Assembly (NCBI GenBank): GCA_026709325.1
Contig: JAPOTF010000146.1
Location: 24,769-66,121 of the forward strand
Direction: 5' to 3'
Length of the DNA stretch: 41,353 bases
DNA from: Roseovarius sp.
Lineage (GTDB): Bacteria; Pseudomonadota; Alphaproteobacteria; Rhodobacterales; Rhodobacteraceae
Positions 25,428 to 35,133 of the stretch are shown here, piece by piece (the first letter of the stretch is position 1; every line of letters begins with the position of its first letter). The notes beneath the pieces were generated by a model. It was given only the letters and a program-made list of their open reading frames with translations. It made no database searches and was not told where the DNA came from. The position numbers were made by a program, and so were the translations under genes.

Positions 25428-26351
25428 ATGGATGATCAACATGATAAAGGCGCGGTTCAACCGCACAGCGCGCAAGTCGCGATTGACGTTATCTCGAACC
25501 TGAATTCGCTCATTGACGAACTTCCAAACCGAGAAATGAATGTTGCGAGATTCGTGCGGGAAAACCTTGAGGCCGTTACCTCGATGAGTATTGCCGAGCT
25601 TGCGAAAGCCTGCGAGGTCAGTTCACCGACAGTGGTTCGGTTTTGCCGGTCCATGGGGTGTGACGGGTATCGCGAATTCAAGATGCGCCTGGCGCAAAAT
25701 CTGGCCGTCAGCCTCCAGTATATGATCGTGGACGTAAACGAGAATCACCCCTCTGAGGCTGGAAATGTCGACCAGATCATTGGCGCGCTTTCCGCCACCG
25801 TTAACATCATGCGCAAACAACTCGACAGCCATGCGCTCTCGGTTGCAAAGGAGGCAATTGCCGATGCGCGAAGTGTGCTGGTGGGTGGCATAGGCGGTGG
25901 CTCGTCAATGTTGGCCGAAGAAGCCGCCAACCGGCTATTCAGGCTTGGCATACCAGCGGCAGCTGTCAGCGACAGCTACCTTTTGCAGATGCGCGCGGCG
26001 ACCCTGCAACCCGCAGACGTCCTATTGCTCATCTCCGCAAGTGGCGAAGCCACCGAGATCGTTACCGCTGCAGAGATCGCAAACGGCTACGGCGCTAAAA
26101 CTTTGGCGATCTCAAAGGCGGGAAGCAGGCTCACGCAACTCGTTGCGACGGCAATTGAAGTTGATCTCCCGGAAGATCCCGACGTCCACAAACCAACCGC
26201 ATCGCGCTACGCCTACCTTGTGCTCATTGATGCGCTCGCAATGTCGATAGCACAATACAATGCGGGACGAACGACCGAGAACCTACGCCGTATACGAGCC
26301 TCTTTAACCGCGTATCACGGGCGCACAGGCTCCCAACCCCTGGGGGATTGA
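25428..26351 (+). CDS. RpiR/MurR-family transcriptional regulator
   Basis: The 307-residue regulator has an N-terminal HTH_6 domain (FVRENLEAVTSMSIAELAKACEVSSPTVVRFCRSMGCDGYREFKMRLA, about residues 38-90). A C-terminal SIS sugar-phosphate-binding domain begins near VLVGGIGGGSSMLAEEAANRLFRLGI. It includes LLISASGEATEIVTAAEIA, the SIS phosphate-site pattern. RpiR proteins respond to phosphorylated sugars or sugar acids. It is divergent from dctQMP and probably controls that unit through the repeats at 25295-25421. A sugar-phosphate sensor next to a kinase-like gene suggests that a phosphorylated sugar acid was once the inducer. The CAGG before the ATG is too close to be an ideal ribosome site. 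Confidence 0.9.
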   Translation: MDDQHDKGAVQPHSAQVAIDVISNLNSLIDELPNREMNVARFVRENLEAVTSMSIAELAKACEVSSPTVVRFCRSMGCDGYREFKMRLAQNLAVSLQYMIVDVNENHPSEAGNVDQIIGALSATVNIMRKQLDSHALSVAKEAIADARSVLVGGIGGGSSMLAEEAANRLFRLGIPAAAVSDSYLLQMRAATLQPADVLLLISASGEATEIVTAAEIANGYGAKTLAISKAGSRLTQLVATAIEVDLPEDPDVHKPTASRYAYLVLIDALAMSIAQYNAGRTTENLRRIRASLTAYHGRTGSQPLGD

Positions 26352-26672
26352 AGACTCAAGCGCTTGTACTTTTTGGTGCGCGCGACTCTTCGCAAATCAC
26401 GCAATGTCCGTTGGCACTGACTCTTTCATGTGGATGAAAATTCGATGGACGAATTTTCGCCGTGCCCGGCATTGCGGGAGTTGACTTGCGCATCATCTCG
26501 ACTCGCGCTGCCGGGCATGCTCTGTCCGTCACCAGGGATTTGCTGAAATCGCCCATATTCCCCGCCAACTTCGCGCGTCTCTTTTTCCTTGAGAAATCGA
26601 AAATGGCCCGATCAATGAAAACAGCCTCCAAAGCCCGCACCATGCCATTTTGTCTGGCTGTCGGCCCTGTCT
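26352..26672. other. Gene-free region with two hairpins between rpiR and topA
   Basis: No gene is recognised in these 321 bases; both strands are open for 70-95 codons but without family resemblance. Two stems stand out. GAAAATTCG (26436-26444) pairs perfectly over a five-base loop with CGAATTTTC (26450-26458). TGCCCGGCA (26463-26471) pairs with TGCCGGGCA (26509-26517) over a 37-base loop. The genes either side converge, so a bidirectional terminator is plausible, though T-runs are short. Confidence 0.45.
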
Positions 26673-29171
26673 TTACTTGACACGGCTCCTGACCTTTCTC
26701 ACCGCTTTTGCCGCGGCTTTTTTCTCAATCATTTTAACCGCCATCTCCATTGTCACTTCGTTCGGAGATGTATCCTTTGGGATCGTGGCGTTTATCTTGT
26801 CCCATTTGACATATGGTCCGTAACGGCCATTCATGATCCTTATCTCGCCGCCTCTCTCGGGATGGTTGCCGAGTTTTCTCATGGGTTCAGGCGCCGACTG
26901 GCCGCCCTTTCGCGACGCGGCCCTGATGGAAAGCTCCTCAACCGCGCGGTTCATGCCTATGGTCCAGACCTCGTTTGCGTCCTTGAGATTGGCATAGACA
27001 TTGCCATGCCTGACATAGGGACCGTAGCGCCCAATGCCCGCTTCAATGGGTTGACCGTCTTCCGGATGATTGCCGACATTTCGGGGAAGACTCAGCAGCT
27101 GAAGCGCCTTCCGCAGGTCAATCTCGTCAACGTTCCAGCCTTTCGGGATGCTTGCGCGAGGCGGCCTGTTTCCGTCACCCGCCTCTCCTCGCTGGACAAA
27201 TGGCCCGTAGCGTCCGGAACGCAATGAGATTTGATCGCCCGCGTCCTCGCCGAGAACGCGGGCGTCAATGAATTGACTGTCCGATCCGAAATTGCGCGTG
27301 TAGTTGCAGTCGGGATATCGCGAGCATCCAATAAAGCCTCCTGATTGCGATGGTTTCAGATGCAATCGTCCTTCAGCGCACCGAGGGCACTTGCGGGGAT
27401 CTTCGCCATCTTCACGAGGCGGGTAAAGAGTTGTTTCAAGGGCTTTGTCCAATATGGTCAGAACATTTGACGTGCGCAGCTCGTGGGCTTCCGTTACCGC
27501 GGCATGGAAATCCCGCCAAAAGTCCGAAAGCACTTTTTTGTAATCGGCGTTTCCCGCGCTGATTACATCAAGTTTCTCTTCAAGATTTGCGGTAAATTCA
27601 TATTCCACGTATTTCTCGAAGAAATTGAGCAGAAACATGGTAACCAGCCGGCCCATGTTCTCAGGGGAAAGGCGGTTTTTTTCAACTTTCACATATCCGC
27701 GTTCCTGGATGGTGGAAACAATGCTGGAATAGGTCGAAGGTCGACCGATTCCTATTTCCTCCATTTTCTTTACAAGCGTCGCCTCGTTGTATCTGGGCGG
27801 CGGCTGCGTGAAATGCCGCTCCGCGAAAACGCCTTTCTTGCCGGCCGCTTCACCCTCAATGATTTTCGGCAATCTGCTCAAATCCTCGCCATCCGTCTGA
27901 TCGTCCCTGCCTTCTTCATAGACTCGCAGGAAACCGTCAAAGAGAACGATCTGTCCACTGGCTCGCAAACCGACCTGCCCGTCGGCGCTACCTATCTCGG
28001 CGGTCGTGCGCTCCAGTTTGGCCTGTTGCATCTGACATGCGATCGTGCGCTTCCAGACAAGATCGTAAAGTCTGCGCTGATCGGTTTCGGACACGTTGAT
28101 TTTGGAGGCATTGCGAGACATGTCAGTTGGACGAATGCATTCATGGGCCTCCTGAGCGTTTTTCGCCTTGTTTTTGTACATTCGCGGTGATTTCGGAACA
28201 TACAGGTCGCCATAGAGGCTTGATATTTCACTGCGCGCCGCTTTAACCGCCTCCGGGGCCATGTCGATTCCGTCAGTCCGCATGTATGTAATCAGCCCGG
28301 CCTCGTAAAGCTTCTGGGCGGCACTCATGGTTTTACGAGTGTTCATTCCCAATTTGCGCATTGCCTCCTGCTGAAGCGTCGAGGTCATGAACGGGGCGGA
28401 TGGCGAGCGGAAGATGGGCTTTGATTCGACGGACGTAACCGCGAGATCCCGTGATTTGACGGCCTGCACGGCCATTTCGGCCCGGGTGGCGTCACCCAGG
28501 TCGCGCTTCTTCAACCTGGTTCCGGCAAAGGAAACCAGGTTTGCGTCGTATTCCTCGTTGCGAGGCGTGATCAGTCTGGCCTTTACCGACCAGTATTCAA
28601 CGGGCTTGAAAGCCTCTATTTCCATTTCGCGCTCGACCACCAGTCGCAGAGAGACCGACTGCACGCGTCCGGCGCTTCTGGCTCCCGGAAGTTTTCGCCA
28701 GAGAATCGGCGATATGTTAAATCCCACGAGATAGTCCAGCGCCCGCCGGGCAAGATACGCCTCTACCAGCGGCGAATCTATCTGTCGCGGATTTTTCATG
28801 GCGGCGGTTACCGCGGATTTGGTTATGGCGTTGAAGACCACGCGCTTTACCGGCGTGTCTTTTCGTATCGCCCTTCTGCCGCGAAGAGATTGCTCAAGGT
28901 GCCAGCTGATGGCTTCGCCCTCACGGTCGGGATCGGTTGCAAGAATAAGGTCGTTGTCCTTTTTCAGCGCGGTTGCAATTTGTCCGAGATGTTTGCGCCC
29001 CTCGGGACTTGCCTCCCACTTCATGGCAAAATCGGCATCTGGATCCACGGAGCCGTCCTTTGGCGGCAAATCGCGAACATGTCCAAATGATGCCAGAACC
29101 GTGTAGTCGGATCCGAGGTACTTGTTTATCGTTTGGGCCTTGGCCGGTGATTCAACGACTACGACTGGCAT
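26673..29171 (-). CDS. topA: DNA topoisomerase I
   Basis: The 832-residue type IA topoisomerase relaxes negative supercoils by nicking and passing single strands. The TOPRIM domain begins at residue 1 (MPVVVVESPAKAQTINKYLG) and contains DPDREGEAISWHLE. The active-site tyrosine is at about 296 in ITYMRTDGIDM. A single C4 zinc-finger repeat (CPRCAEGRL through GCSRYPDCNYTRNFG) lies near residue 590, followed by several Topo_C repeats (GRYGPFVQ, GRYGPYVRHG, GRYGPYVKW) and a basic tail. This C-terminal plan is the alphaproteobacterial one, with fewer zinc fingers than E. coli. GGGGG precedes the ATG. The gene is complete. Confidence 0.97.
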   Translation of the reverse strand: MPVVVVESPAKAQTINKYLGSDYTVLASFGHVRDLPPKDGSVDPDADFAMKWEASPEGRKHLGQIATALKKDNDLILATDPDREGEAISWHLEQSLRGRRAIRKDTPVKRVVFNAITKSAVTAAMKNPRQIDSPLVEAYLARRALDYLVGFNISPILWRKLPGARSAGRVQSVSLRLVVEREMEIEAFKPVEYWSVKARLITPRNEEYDANLVSFAGTRLKKRDLGDATRAEMAVQAVKSRDLAVTSVESKPIFRSPSAPFMTSTLQQEAMRKLGMNTRKTMSAAQKLYEAGLITYMRTDGIDMAPEAVKAARSEISSLYGDLYVPKSPRMYKNKAKNAQEAHECIRPTDMSRNASKINVSETDQRRLYDLVWKRTIACQMQQAKLERTTAEIGSADGQVGLRASGQIVLFDGFLRVYEEGRDDQTDGEDLSRLPKIIEGEAAGKKGVFAERHFTQPPPRYNEATLVKKMEEIGIGRPSTYSSIVSTIQERGYVKVEKNRLSPENMGRLVTMFLLNFFEKYVEYEFTANLEEKLDVISAGNADYKKVLSDFWRDFHAAVTEAHELRTSNVLTILDKALETTLYPPREDGEDPRKCPRCAEGRLHLKPSQSGGFIGCSRYPDCNYTRNFGSDSQFIDARVLGEDAGDQISLRSGRYGPFVQRGEAGDGNRPPRASIPKGWNVDEIDLRKALQLLSLPRNVGNHPEDGQPIEAGIGRYGPYVRHGNVYANLKDANEVWTIGMNRAVEELSIRAASRKGGQSAPEPMRKLGNHPERGGEIRIMNGRYGPYVKWDKINATIPKDTSPNEVTMEMAVKMIEKKAAAKAVRKVRSRVK

Positions 29172-29312
29172 CTAATCCCCCTTTGCAAAATAAAACTCTC
29201 AATGAGCGGCAACATATGCATTTGCAGGCAGCTGAATTCAAGTTTTGAAAATTCCGCGAATGCGCGCGGAAATGCAAGTCGCGGTTGCAGACATTCACTT
29301 CGGTCATGCCGA

Positions 29313-30734
29313 TCAGGTTGCGGAGCCGCCTACGGTCAAGCCGCCAATCATTAGTGTCGGCTGGCCGACTCCCACCGGCACCCACTGACCGTTCTTTCCG
29401 CAATTGCCCATTCCGGGGTCAAGTGCCATGTCGTTGCCAATTGCGCGAATTTTCCTCAATGCCGTCGCTCCGTCGCCGATCAGCGTCGCCCCCTTTACCG
29501 GGGAGCCGACCTTTCCGTTTCTGACCCTGTATGCCTCGGTGCATGAAAAAACGAATTTGCCACTGGTTATGTCAACCTGACCGCCCCCGAAACCGACCGC
29601 GTAGATGCCGTCATTCAGACTGAACAAAATGTCTTTCGGATTGGAATCGCCGCCGAGCATGTATGTGTTTGTCATGCGCGGCATTGGATGATGCGCATAT
29701 GATTCGCGGCGCCCGTTGCCTGTCGGGGACACTCCCATGAGACGCGCATTCTGGCGGTCCTGAATTAGACCGACCAATATGCCGTCTTCGATCAGAACGT
29801 TTTTTTCGGATGGCGTTCCCTCGTCGTCGATTGTGATCGATCCTCTGCGATTTGGGATGGTGCCGTCATCCAGCACGCTGACGCCGCGAGCGGCAATGCG
29901 CTCTCCCATTAGTTTCGAGAACACCGAAGTTCCCTTTCTGTTGGCGTCTCCCTCCAGCCCATGGCCGATTGCCTCGTGCAGCAGTATCCCGGGCCAGCCC
30001 GGACCGAGAACAACATCCATTACACCGGCCGGCGCGGCTTCCGCGTTCAGATTTGTCAGCGCAATGCGCAGCGCCTCGTCGGCCTTTGCCCGCCAGTCCG
30101 ACCGTTCCATCAGGCCGTCCGGCATCACGCGTCCACCGCCTCCGGCGCTTCCGGATTCCCGGATTCCATTCTCTTCCACAATAACCGAGACGTTAAGTCG
30201 GGTCATTGGTCTTGTATCGGATGTTTCCAGACCTTCCGGACGTAGAATTGCGATCTCCTGCAATGATGCGCCGATGGTGGCGGTTACCTGCACCACGCGA
30301 GAGTCGGCGCTTCGAAGATAATCGTCAATCTCGCGCAGTGTATCTATTTTTACAGAAAGATCCCTGCCGGCGATTGGATTTGAATCGGCATAGAGCCTTT
30401 TACTGGTTCCCGGTGGAGGATCGGATATTGCCGCGTCTCTGCCGTCCATTGCCAGCCGGGCGGTGCAAACGGCGCGCGCAAGAGCGGATTCCGATATCTC
30501 CGAGGAGTGGGCATAGCCGGCGGCTTCCCCGCAAACCGCTCTCAATCCGAATCCCTCGAACGAATTGTATGACGCGGCCTTTAGCGTCCCATCGTCAAAT
30601 ACAAGTGATTCGGAACGGCGGCGCTCCAGAAAAAGCTCGCCGTCATCTCCTCCAAGCGTCGCTTCGCGAAGCCGGCTCAGGGCGACGTCTCTGTCAAGCA
30701 GGGTTTCGAATGGCTGGAAAGAGTTAACGGTCAT
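29313..30734 (-). CDS. tldD: TldD family metalloprotease
   Basis: This 473-residue TldD protein is the catalytic half of the TldD/TldE (PmbA) peptidase that processes modified peptides and CcdA-like antitoxins. The zinc motif HEAIGHGLEGD is at residues 253-263. N-terminal RRSESLVFDDGTLKAAS and C-terminal blocks such as GGGQVDITSGKFVFSCTEAYRVRNGKVGSPVKGATLIGDG are all present. The gene diverges from ctaC across about 170 bases. That adjacency is common in Rhodobacterales, which supports the taxonomic reading. No tldE/pmbA is in the window. Confidence 0.95.
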   Translation of the reverse strand: MTVNSFQPFETLLDRDVALSRLREATLGGDDGELFLERRRSESLVFDDGTLKAASYNSFEGFGLRAVCGEAAGYAHSSEISESALARAVCTARLAMDGRDAAISDPPPGTSKRLYADSNPIAGRDLSVKIDTLREIDDYLRSADSRVVQVTATIGASLQEIAILRPEGLETSDTRPMTRLNVSVIVEENGIRESGSAGGGGRVMPDGLMERSDWRAKADEALRIALTNLNAEAAPAGVMDVVLGPGWPGILLHEAIGHGLEGDANRKGTSVFSKLMGERIAARGVSVLDDGTIPNRRGSITIDDEGTPSEKNVLIEDGILVGLIQDRQNARLMGVSPTGNGRRESYAHHPMPRMTNTYMLGGDSNPKDILFSLNDGIYAVGFGGGQVDITSGKFVFSCTEAYRVRNGKVGSPVKGATLIGDGATALRKIRAIGNDMALDPGMGNCGKNGQWVPVGVGQPTLMIGGLTVGGSAT

Positions 30735-30904
30735 TTTGATTTCCGGTCTGGGGACAATTGACGGGCGAAATAAAAAACCCGGGGTTAAATCTCAACACTA
30801 AAAACTTGCGTCTTGCAAAAGAATATGTTTTTACCATGCGGGAAACAACGGAATTCCCTTGCGGATTCGAAAATTCCTATATGAAACGTCCAAGGACAAC
30901 AATC

Positions 30905-31789
30905 ATGTCAAGATGTCACATGCGACAAATTTTTGGCTTTTCAGCGGTGATGAACGCGCTTTTGGCGGTAGCGGCAAATGCACAGGATGGTCTTGAGATC
31001 ATTGGCGTTCCAAAAGACGGCGCCATGGGCTTTCAGCCATCGGTGACCGAACTTGCCAGGGACATTCAGTGGCTTGACGGGCTGCTGCTGGTGATAATAA
31101 CGGCCATTGTCATATTTGTATGCGCTTTGCTGCTGATTTGCATTTTCCGCTACAATCGCCGCGCCAATCCCAACCCCGCAAAATTTACCCACAATTCACC
31201 GATTGAGGTTGCGTGGACGGTGCTTCCGGTGCTGATTCTGGTGTTCATAGCCGTGCCTTCACTCCAGGTGCTGTTCAAGCAGACAGACATACCGGAAGGC
31301 GATGTGCACATCAAGGCAACGGGATATCAGTGGTATTGGGGATATGAATACACGGACCATGATTTCGGTTTTGAAAGCTTCATGATTGGCGACGGCAAGG
31401 TTTTGACCGATGAGGTTGTGCAGGAGCTGGAAGCCGCGGGTTATTCAAGAGACGAGTTCCTGCTGGCAACGGACACGTCCGTTGTCGTGCCTGTAAACAA
31501 GGTTGTCGTCATGACGGTAACGGGCGCGGACGTCATCCACGCATGGACAATACCCGCCTTCGGCGTTAAGCAGGACGCCGTTCCCGGGCGGCTTGCGCAT
31601 TTGTGGTTCAAGGCCGAAAAGGAGGGCGTGTATTTTGGCCAGTGTTCGGAACTGTGCGGAAAGGATCATGCCTACATGCCAATTACCGTGAAGGTTGTGA
31701 GTGAAGAGGAATACGAAAAGTGGCTGCGCGGGGCGATTACCGAATATGCCGGCAAGCCTGCGGAGACTCACATGGCAATGACCAGATAG
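30905..31789 (+). CDS. ctaC: Cytochrome c oxidase subunit II
   Basis: This 294-residue subunit carries the CuA centre that accepts electrons from cytochrome c in the aa3-type oxidase. CuA ligands are visible: His at about 212 ([15 protein letters not shown]), then the CxxxCxxxHxxM motif [14 protein letters not shown], with Cys 247, Cys 251, His 255 and Met 258. The N terminus is a signal peptide (cleavage probably after ANA), followed by two membrane helices around [20 protein letters not shown] and [26 protein letters not shown] is the aromatic electron-entry patch. AAGGA at 30892-30896 supports the ATG at 30905. ctaB follows directly; subunit I is not encoded in this operon. Confidence 0.96.
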   Translation: MSRCHMRQIFGFSAVMNALLAVAANAQDGLEIIGVPKDGAMGFQPSVTELARDIQWLDGLLLVIITAIVIFVCALLLICIFRYNRRANPNPAKFTHNSPIEVAWTVLPVLILVFIAVPSLQVLFKQTDIPEGDVHIKATGYQWYWGYEYTDHDFGFESFMIGDGKVLTDEVVQELEAAGYSRDEFLLATDTSVVVPVNKVVVMTVTGADVIHAWTIPAFGVKQDAVPGRLAHLWFKAEKEGVYFGQCSELCGKDHAYMPITVKVVSEEEYEKWLRGAITEYAGKPAETHMAMTR

Positions 31790-31853
31790 AAAATGGTTTG
31801 AAGCCCATTGCGCGGGCGACATTTAATATCGGGCATGTTCGCGGAGTGTATGA

Positions 31854-32798
31854 ATGAGCGACGCAAGTTTCAGGGTTGATGAAACACCTTCTTCGGGAGA
31901 GGCGGGATTTTCCGACTATTTCGCGCTGCTGAAACCCCGGGTTATGTCTCTGGTGGTGTTTACGGCGTTTGCGGGTTTCTACGCCGCCCAATCGGAAATG
32001 CACCCGATTGAGGGACTGGCGGTAATACTGTTCATCGCCGTCGGAGCGGGCGCGTCTGGCGCGCTCAACATGTGGTGGGACTCCGACATCGACAGCGTCA
32101 TGAAACGCACTCGCAACAGGCCCATTCCCACGGGCAGAATAACCGCCGACGCGGCCCTCGCGTTTGGAATTGCCCTGGCCGGATTTGCCGTTGCGATGCT
32201 GGCTCTGGCCTCCAATCTTCAGGCTGCGGCGCTTCTGGCGTTTACCGTGTTTTTCTATGTGGTCATATATACAATGTGGCTCAAGCGCCGTACACCGCAG
32301 AACATAGTTGTCGGCGGCGCGGCGGGCGCCTTTCCGCCCATGATCGGCTGGATGGCGGCAACCGGTTCCGTGTCCATCGAATCCGCGTTTATGTTCTGTC
32401 TCATATTCATGTGGACGCCGCCTCACTTCTGGGCCCTGGCTCTCTTTGCAAGGTCGGATTATGAAGCCGCTGGCGTTCCAATGCTCACAGTGACGCATGG
32501 AAGGCGCGCCGCGAGAGCGCACATTCTGGTTTACACCCTGCTTCTGGCCGCGCTTGCCGCAGGTGCGGCAATGGCCGGCATTGGCGGTCCGGCATATGTT
32601 TGCGTGGCGATTGTGATGAACGTCCTGTTCCTGAGGGGCGCCTGGAGCATTTGGCGGCGCGGCGAGCAAACCGCGGAATCCGACGGCTTCAAGATTGAAA
32701 AATCGTTTTTCACGCTGTCGCTGGCTTATCTCTTTGCGCATTTCGGCGCCATTGTGGTCGATACCGCCATTGAGCCATATGTCGCGGGGATGTGGTGA
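31854..32798 (+). CDS. ctaB: Protoheme IX farnesyltransferase (heme O synthase)
   Basis: The 314-residue UbiA-family membrane prenyltransferase converts heme b to heme o, the precursor of heme a for the oxidase. Landmarks are [20 protein letters not shown] at the first helix and the Asp-rich prenyl-binding motif [21 protein letters not shown]. The second conserved loop is [23 protein letters not shown], and nine hydrophobic segments follow the family pattern. It overlaps the small ctaF-like gene by one base (TGATG), indicating translational coupling. Confidence 0.96.
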   Translation: MSDASFRVDETPSSGEAGFSDYFALLKPRVMSLVVFTAFAGFYAAQSEMHPIEGLAVILFIAVGAGASGALNMWWDSDIDSVMKRTRNRPIPTGRITADAALAFGIALAGFAVAMLALASNLQAAALLAFTVFFYVVIYTMWLKRRTPQNIVVGGAAGAFPPMIGWMAATGSVSIESAFMFCLIFMWTPPHFWALALFARSDYEAAGVPMLTVTHGRRAARAHILVYTLLLAALAAGAAMAGIGGPAYVCVAIVMNVLFLRGAWSIWRRGEQTAESDGFKIEKSFFTLSLAYLFAHFGAIVVDTAIEPYVAGMW

Positions 32799-32962
32799 TG
32801 GCATTGTCGCGCCTGCATGAACTGCACAAGCGCAGGTTCTCCCGAAATCTGGGGCTGGGCATTGTGCTGGCCGGGCTGGTGGCGCTGATTTTCGGCCTGA
32901 CTGTCGTAAAGGTTTCCGATGAGGATTTCTCGGTTCCGGCAACCTTGGAGGGATCGAAATGA
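32798..32962 (+). CDS. CtaF/CoxF-like small membrane protein (54 residues)
   Basis: A short gene sits exactly between ctaB and ctaG. ATG at 32798 overlaps the ctaB stop by one base, and its TGA at 32960-32962 overlaps the ctaG ATG by four. The product begins [18 protein letters not shown], has one membrane helix ([20 protein letters not shown]) and ends in a short periplasmic tail. Small single-helix proteins with the same ELHKRRFxRN start are found at this place in many alphaproteobacterial cox operons, annotated as CoxF or hypothetical. A role in oxidase assembly is assumed from position. Confidence 0.85.
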   Translation: MALSRLHELHKRRFSRNLGLGIVLAGLVALIFGLTVVKVSDEDFSVPATLEGSK

Positions 32963-33546
32963 AACCGGCTGACGCGAACGCAAAAACGCTGGCGCGTCTG
33001 GTTGGCGTGGTGGTTCTGATGGGAGCGCTGGCCTGGGCGTCCGTTCCGTTTTACGACTGGTTCTGCCGCGTTACCGGGTTTGGAGGAACACCAGGGCAGG
33101 CGAATGCCGCTTCTGGCGAAATACTCGACCGGAAAATCAAGGTTCGCTTTGACGCCTCGAAGGAAAGCGGCATGCCATGGGACTTCAAGCCAATGGTGCG
33201 CGAGGTCGAGATGCATATCGGCGAAACCGGCCTCGTGTACTACGAGGCATACAACCCCACCGCCAGAGTGGTTGCCGGTCAGGCAAGCTTCAATGTAACG
33301 CCTTTCGAGGCTGGAGGCTATTTTACCAAGATCGACTGCTTCTGCTTTGTCGAGCAGGTGCTGCAGCCGGGGGAGAGGGTTGAAATGCCCGTTACGTTTT
33401 ATGTCGATCCTGAAATTGCGGGTGACAGGGACGCGAAGCACATAGGCGAAATCACGCTTAGCTACACGTTCTTCGAGATTGACCCTCCCGAAATTCAAAA
33501 GGCCGGGCTGGCAAACGCCGCGACAGGCAATGAAAACGTGAACTGA
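32959..33546 (+). CDS. ctaG: Cytochrome c oxidase assembly protein CtaG/Cox11
   Basis: The 195-residue copper chaperone inserts CuB into subunit I. A single N-terminal helix ([33 protein letters not shown]) anchors a periplasmic immunoglobulin-like domain. The copper-binding CFCFVEQ motif is at residues 127-133. The C terminus ends in the family block [18 protein letters not shown]. The gene overlaps the 54-residue gene upstream by four bases and precedes ctaE by 24 bases. Its presence implies an aa3-type subunit I encoded elsewhere in the genome. Confidence 0.96.
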   Translation: MKPADANAKTLARLVGVVVLMGALAWASVPFYDWFCRVTGFGGTPGQANAASGEILDRKIKVRFDASKESGMPWDFKPMVREVEMHIGETGLVYYEAYNPTARVVAGQASFNVTPFEAGGYFTKIDCFCFVEQVLQPGERVEMPVTFYVDPEIAGDRDAKHIGEITLSYTFFEIDPPEIQKAGLANAATGNENVN

Positions 33547-33570
33547 CGAACCCAAGGCAAGGAAGCAAAA

Positions 33571-34371
33571 ATGGCGCATGAAAAAAATCACGACTACCAT
33601 ATACTGAATCCTTCAATATGGCCCTTTATAGGCTCGCTTTCCGGATTCATCTTGCTCTTGGGAGCGGTTCTGTTCTTTCACGACCAGGGTCCGTGGGTCA
33701 TGTTTATGGGCTTTGCCGGAGTGGCGTATGTCATGTTCGCATGGTGGACGGATGTAGTATCTGAAAGCCACGCCGGGGATCACACCCCGGTTGTTCGAAT
33801 CGGCCTTCGCTACGGGTTCATCCTTTTTATAATGTCCGAGGTAATGTTCTTCTCGGCATGGTTCTGGACGTTTTTCAAGCATGCGATGTATCCCATGGGC
33901 GATATGTCTCCCGCAGTTGACGGAGTCTGGCCTCCGGTTGGAATAGAGACGTTTGACCCGTGGCATCTGCCGCTGATCAACACGCTGATTCTCCTGTGCT
34001 CGGGCGCCGCGTGCACATGGGCGCACCATGCGCTGGTTCACGAGAACAATCGCGAGGACATCAAATGGGGTTTGATATTGGCAATAGCTCTGGGCGTGCT
34101 GTTTACCGGCTTTCAGGCCTATGAATACAGCCATGCGGCCTTCGGGTTCTCCGGGAACATATACGGAGCCACCTTCTTCATGGCGACAGGGTTTCACGGG
34201 GCGCATGTCATTATCGGCACGATCTTCCTGTTTGTATGTCTTCTTCGAGCGTTAAAGGGGCATTTTACTCCAGAGAAGCACATCGGATTTGAGGCCGCCG
34301 CCTGGTATTGGCATTTCGTTGACGTTGTCTGGCTGTTTCTGTTTGCCGCAGTGTATGTTTGGGGCGGCTGA
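33571..34371 (+). CDS. ctaE: Cytochrome c oxidase subunit III
   Basis: This 266-residue membrane protein is subunit III of the aa3-type oxidase. It starts [23 protein letters not shown] and has about seven helices. Conserved stretches include [20 protein letters not shown], with the Glu of subunit [19 protein letters not shown], and the lipid-binding [23 protein letters not shown]. The C terminus [19 protein letters not shown] is diagnostic. GGAAG precedes the ATG. In many Rhodobacterales a DUF983 gene follows; here only 84 bases separate it from SURF1 and no such gene is seen. Confidence 0.97.
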   Translation: MAHEKNHDYHILNPSIWPFIGSLSGFILLLGAVLFFHDQGPWVMFMGFAGVAYVMFAWWTDVVSESHAGDHTPVVRIGLRYGFILFIMSEVMFFSAWFWTFFKHAMYPMGDMSPAVDGVWPPVGIETFDPWHLPLINTLILLCSGAACTWAHHALVHENNREDIKWGLILAIALGVLFTGFQAYEYSHAAFGFSGNIYGATFFMATGFHGAHVIIGTIFLFVCLLRALKGHFTPEKHIGFEAAAWYWHFVDVVWLFLFAAVYVWGG

Positions 34372-34455
34372 CCGCGTGGTTCGGGAGAGAGAGGTCGCAC
34401 ATGTCCGTCCAGGGTGCGGAGTCATCCGCACTCCCGCCAGTTCCAGAGGACAACC

Positions 34456-35133
34456 TTGCAGCGAACAGTCATACCGCTGATATTCGGAATTGCGGGATTT
34501 GCCGTGCTTATATCGCTTGGCAACTGGCAATTGCATCGGCTGGAGTGGAAAGAGGCCATTCTGTCGGATATTAACGAGAAGATTGCCGGAGAACCGGTGG
34601 AACTGCCCGGTCTGCCAAATGAGGAGGCGCACAAATATCTATCCGTTGCCGCGACCGGCATTTTTCGGCAGGACGCTTTGCGGATATTGGTCAGTCGAAG
34701 GGAAATCGGCGCGGGATATCTGATTGTTTCGCCTTTCGAGACCGGAGGACGCGCCATTCTCGTGCAGCGCGGTTTTCTCAAAATTGAAGACGAGCTTCGG
34801 CCGCCTTCCGGCGGGAGAACAACCGTGACGGGCAATCTCCACTGGCCGGACGACCGGAACGGTTCGACGCCTGAAAATGATATCGAGGGAAATCTGTGGT
34901 TTGCCCGCGATCTGGCGCAAATGGCATCGGCAGTCAACGCCGAACCGGTATTGCTGATCGCGCGCGAAACGACGAGGCCCGAGCCGTCGCTTGACATGTT
35001 TCCCATAGACGCGGCGGATGTTCCCAACGACCATCTTGAATATGCGGTCACGTGGTTTTTGCTTGCCATGGTCTGGGCCGGCATGACGGCATATTACATG
35101 TACCGGGTTTTTCGAATCAGGCAGGGCGAATAA
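34456..35133 (+). CDS. SURF1 family oxidase assembly protein
   Basis: The 225-residue SURF1 protein helps load heme a into oxidase subunit I. Two membrane helices, one near the N terminus (IPLIFGIAGFAVLISLGNWQLHRL) and one near the C terminus (EYAVTWFLLAMVWAGMTAYYM), flank a periplasmic domain with ILVQRGFLKI. I place the start at TTG 34456, because AGAGGA (34445-34450) is five bases before it and the product then begins directly with the family helix. A GTG at 34414 in the same frame lacks a ribosome site. The stop abuts the ATG of thrC without any gap. Confidence 0.92.
   Translation: MQRTVIPLIFGIAGFAVLISLGNWQLHRLEWKEAILSDINEKIAGEPVELPGLPNEEAHKYLSVAATGIFRQDALRILVSRREIGAGYLIVSPFETGGRAILVQRGFLKIEDELRPPSGGRTTVTGNLHWPDDRNGSTPENDIEGNLWFARDLAQMASAVNAEPVLLIARETTRPEPSLDMFPIDAADVPNDHLEYAVTWFLLAMVWAGMTAYYMYRVFRIRQGE

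Noticed and set aside
31737-32942. 401-codon minus-strand open frame
   Set aside because: Antisense to ctaB and ctaC; His/Arg/Gly-rich translation typical of a shadow frame.
34372-34455. GTG start at 34414 for SURF1, or a separate small gene after ctaE
   Set aside because: TTG 34456 has AGAGGA five bases upstream and starts at the family helix; the small plus-strand frame from 34401 gives no family resemblance.
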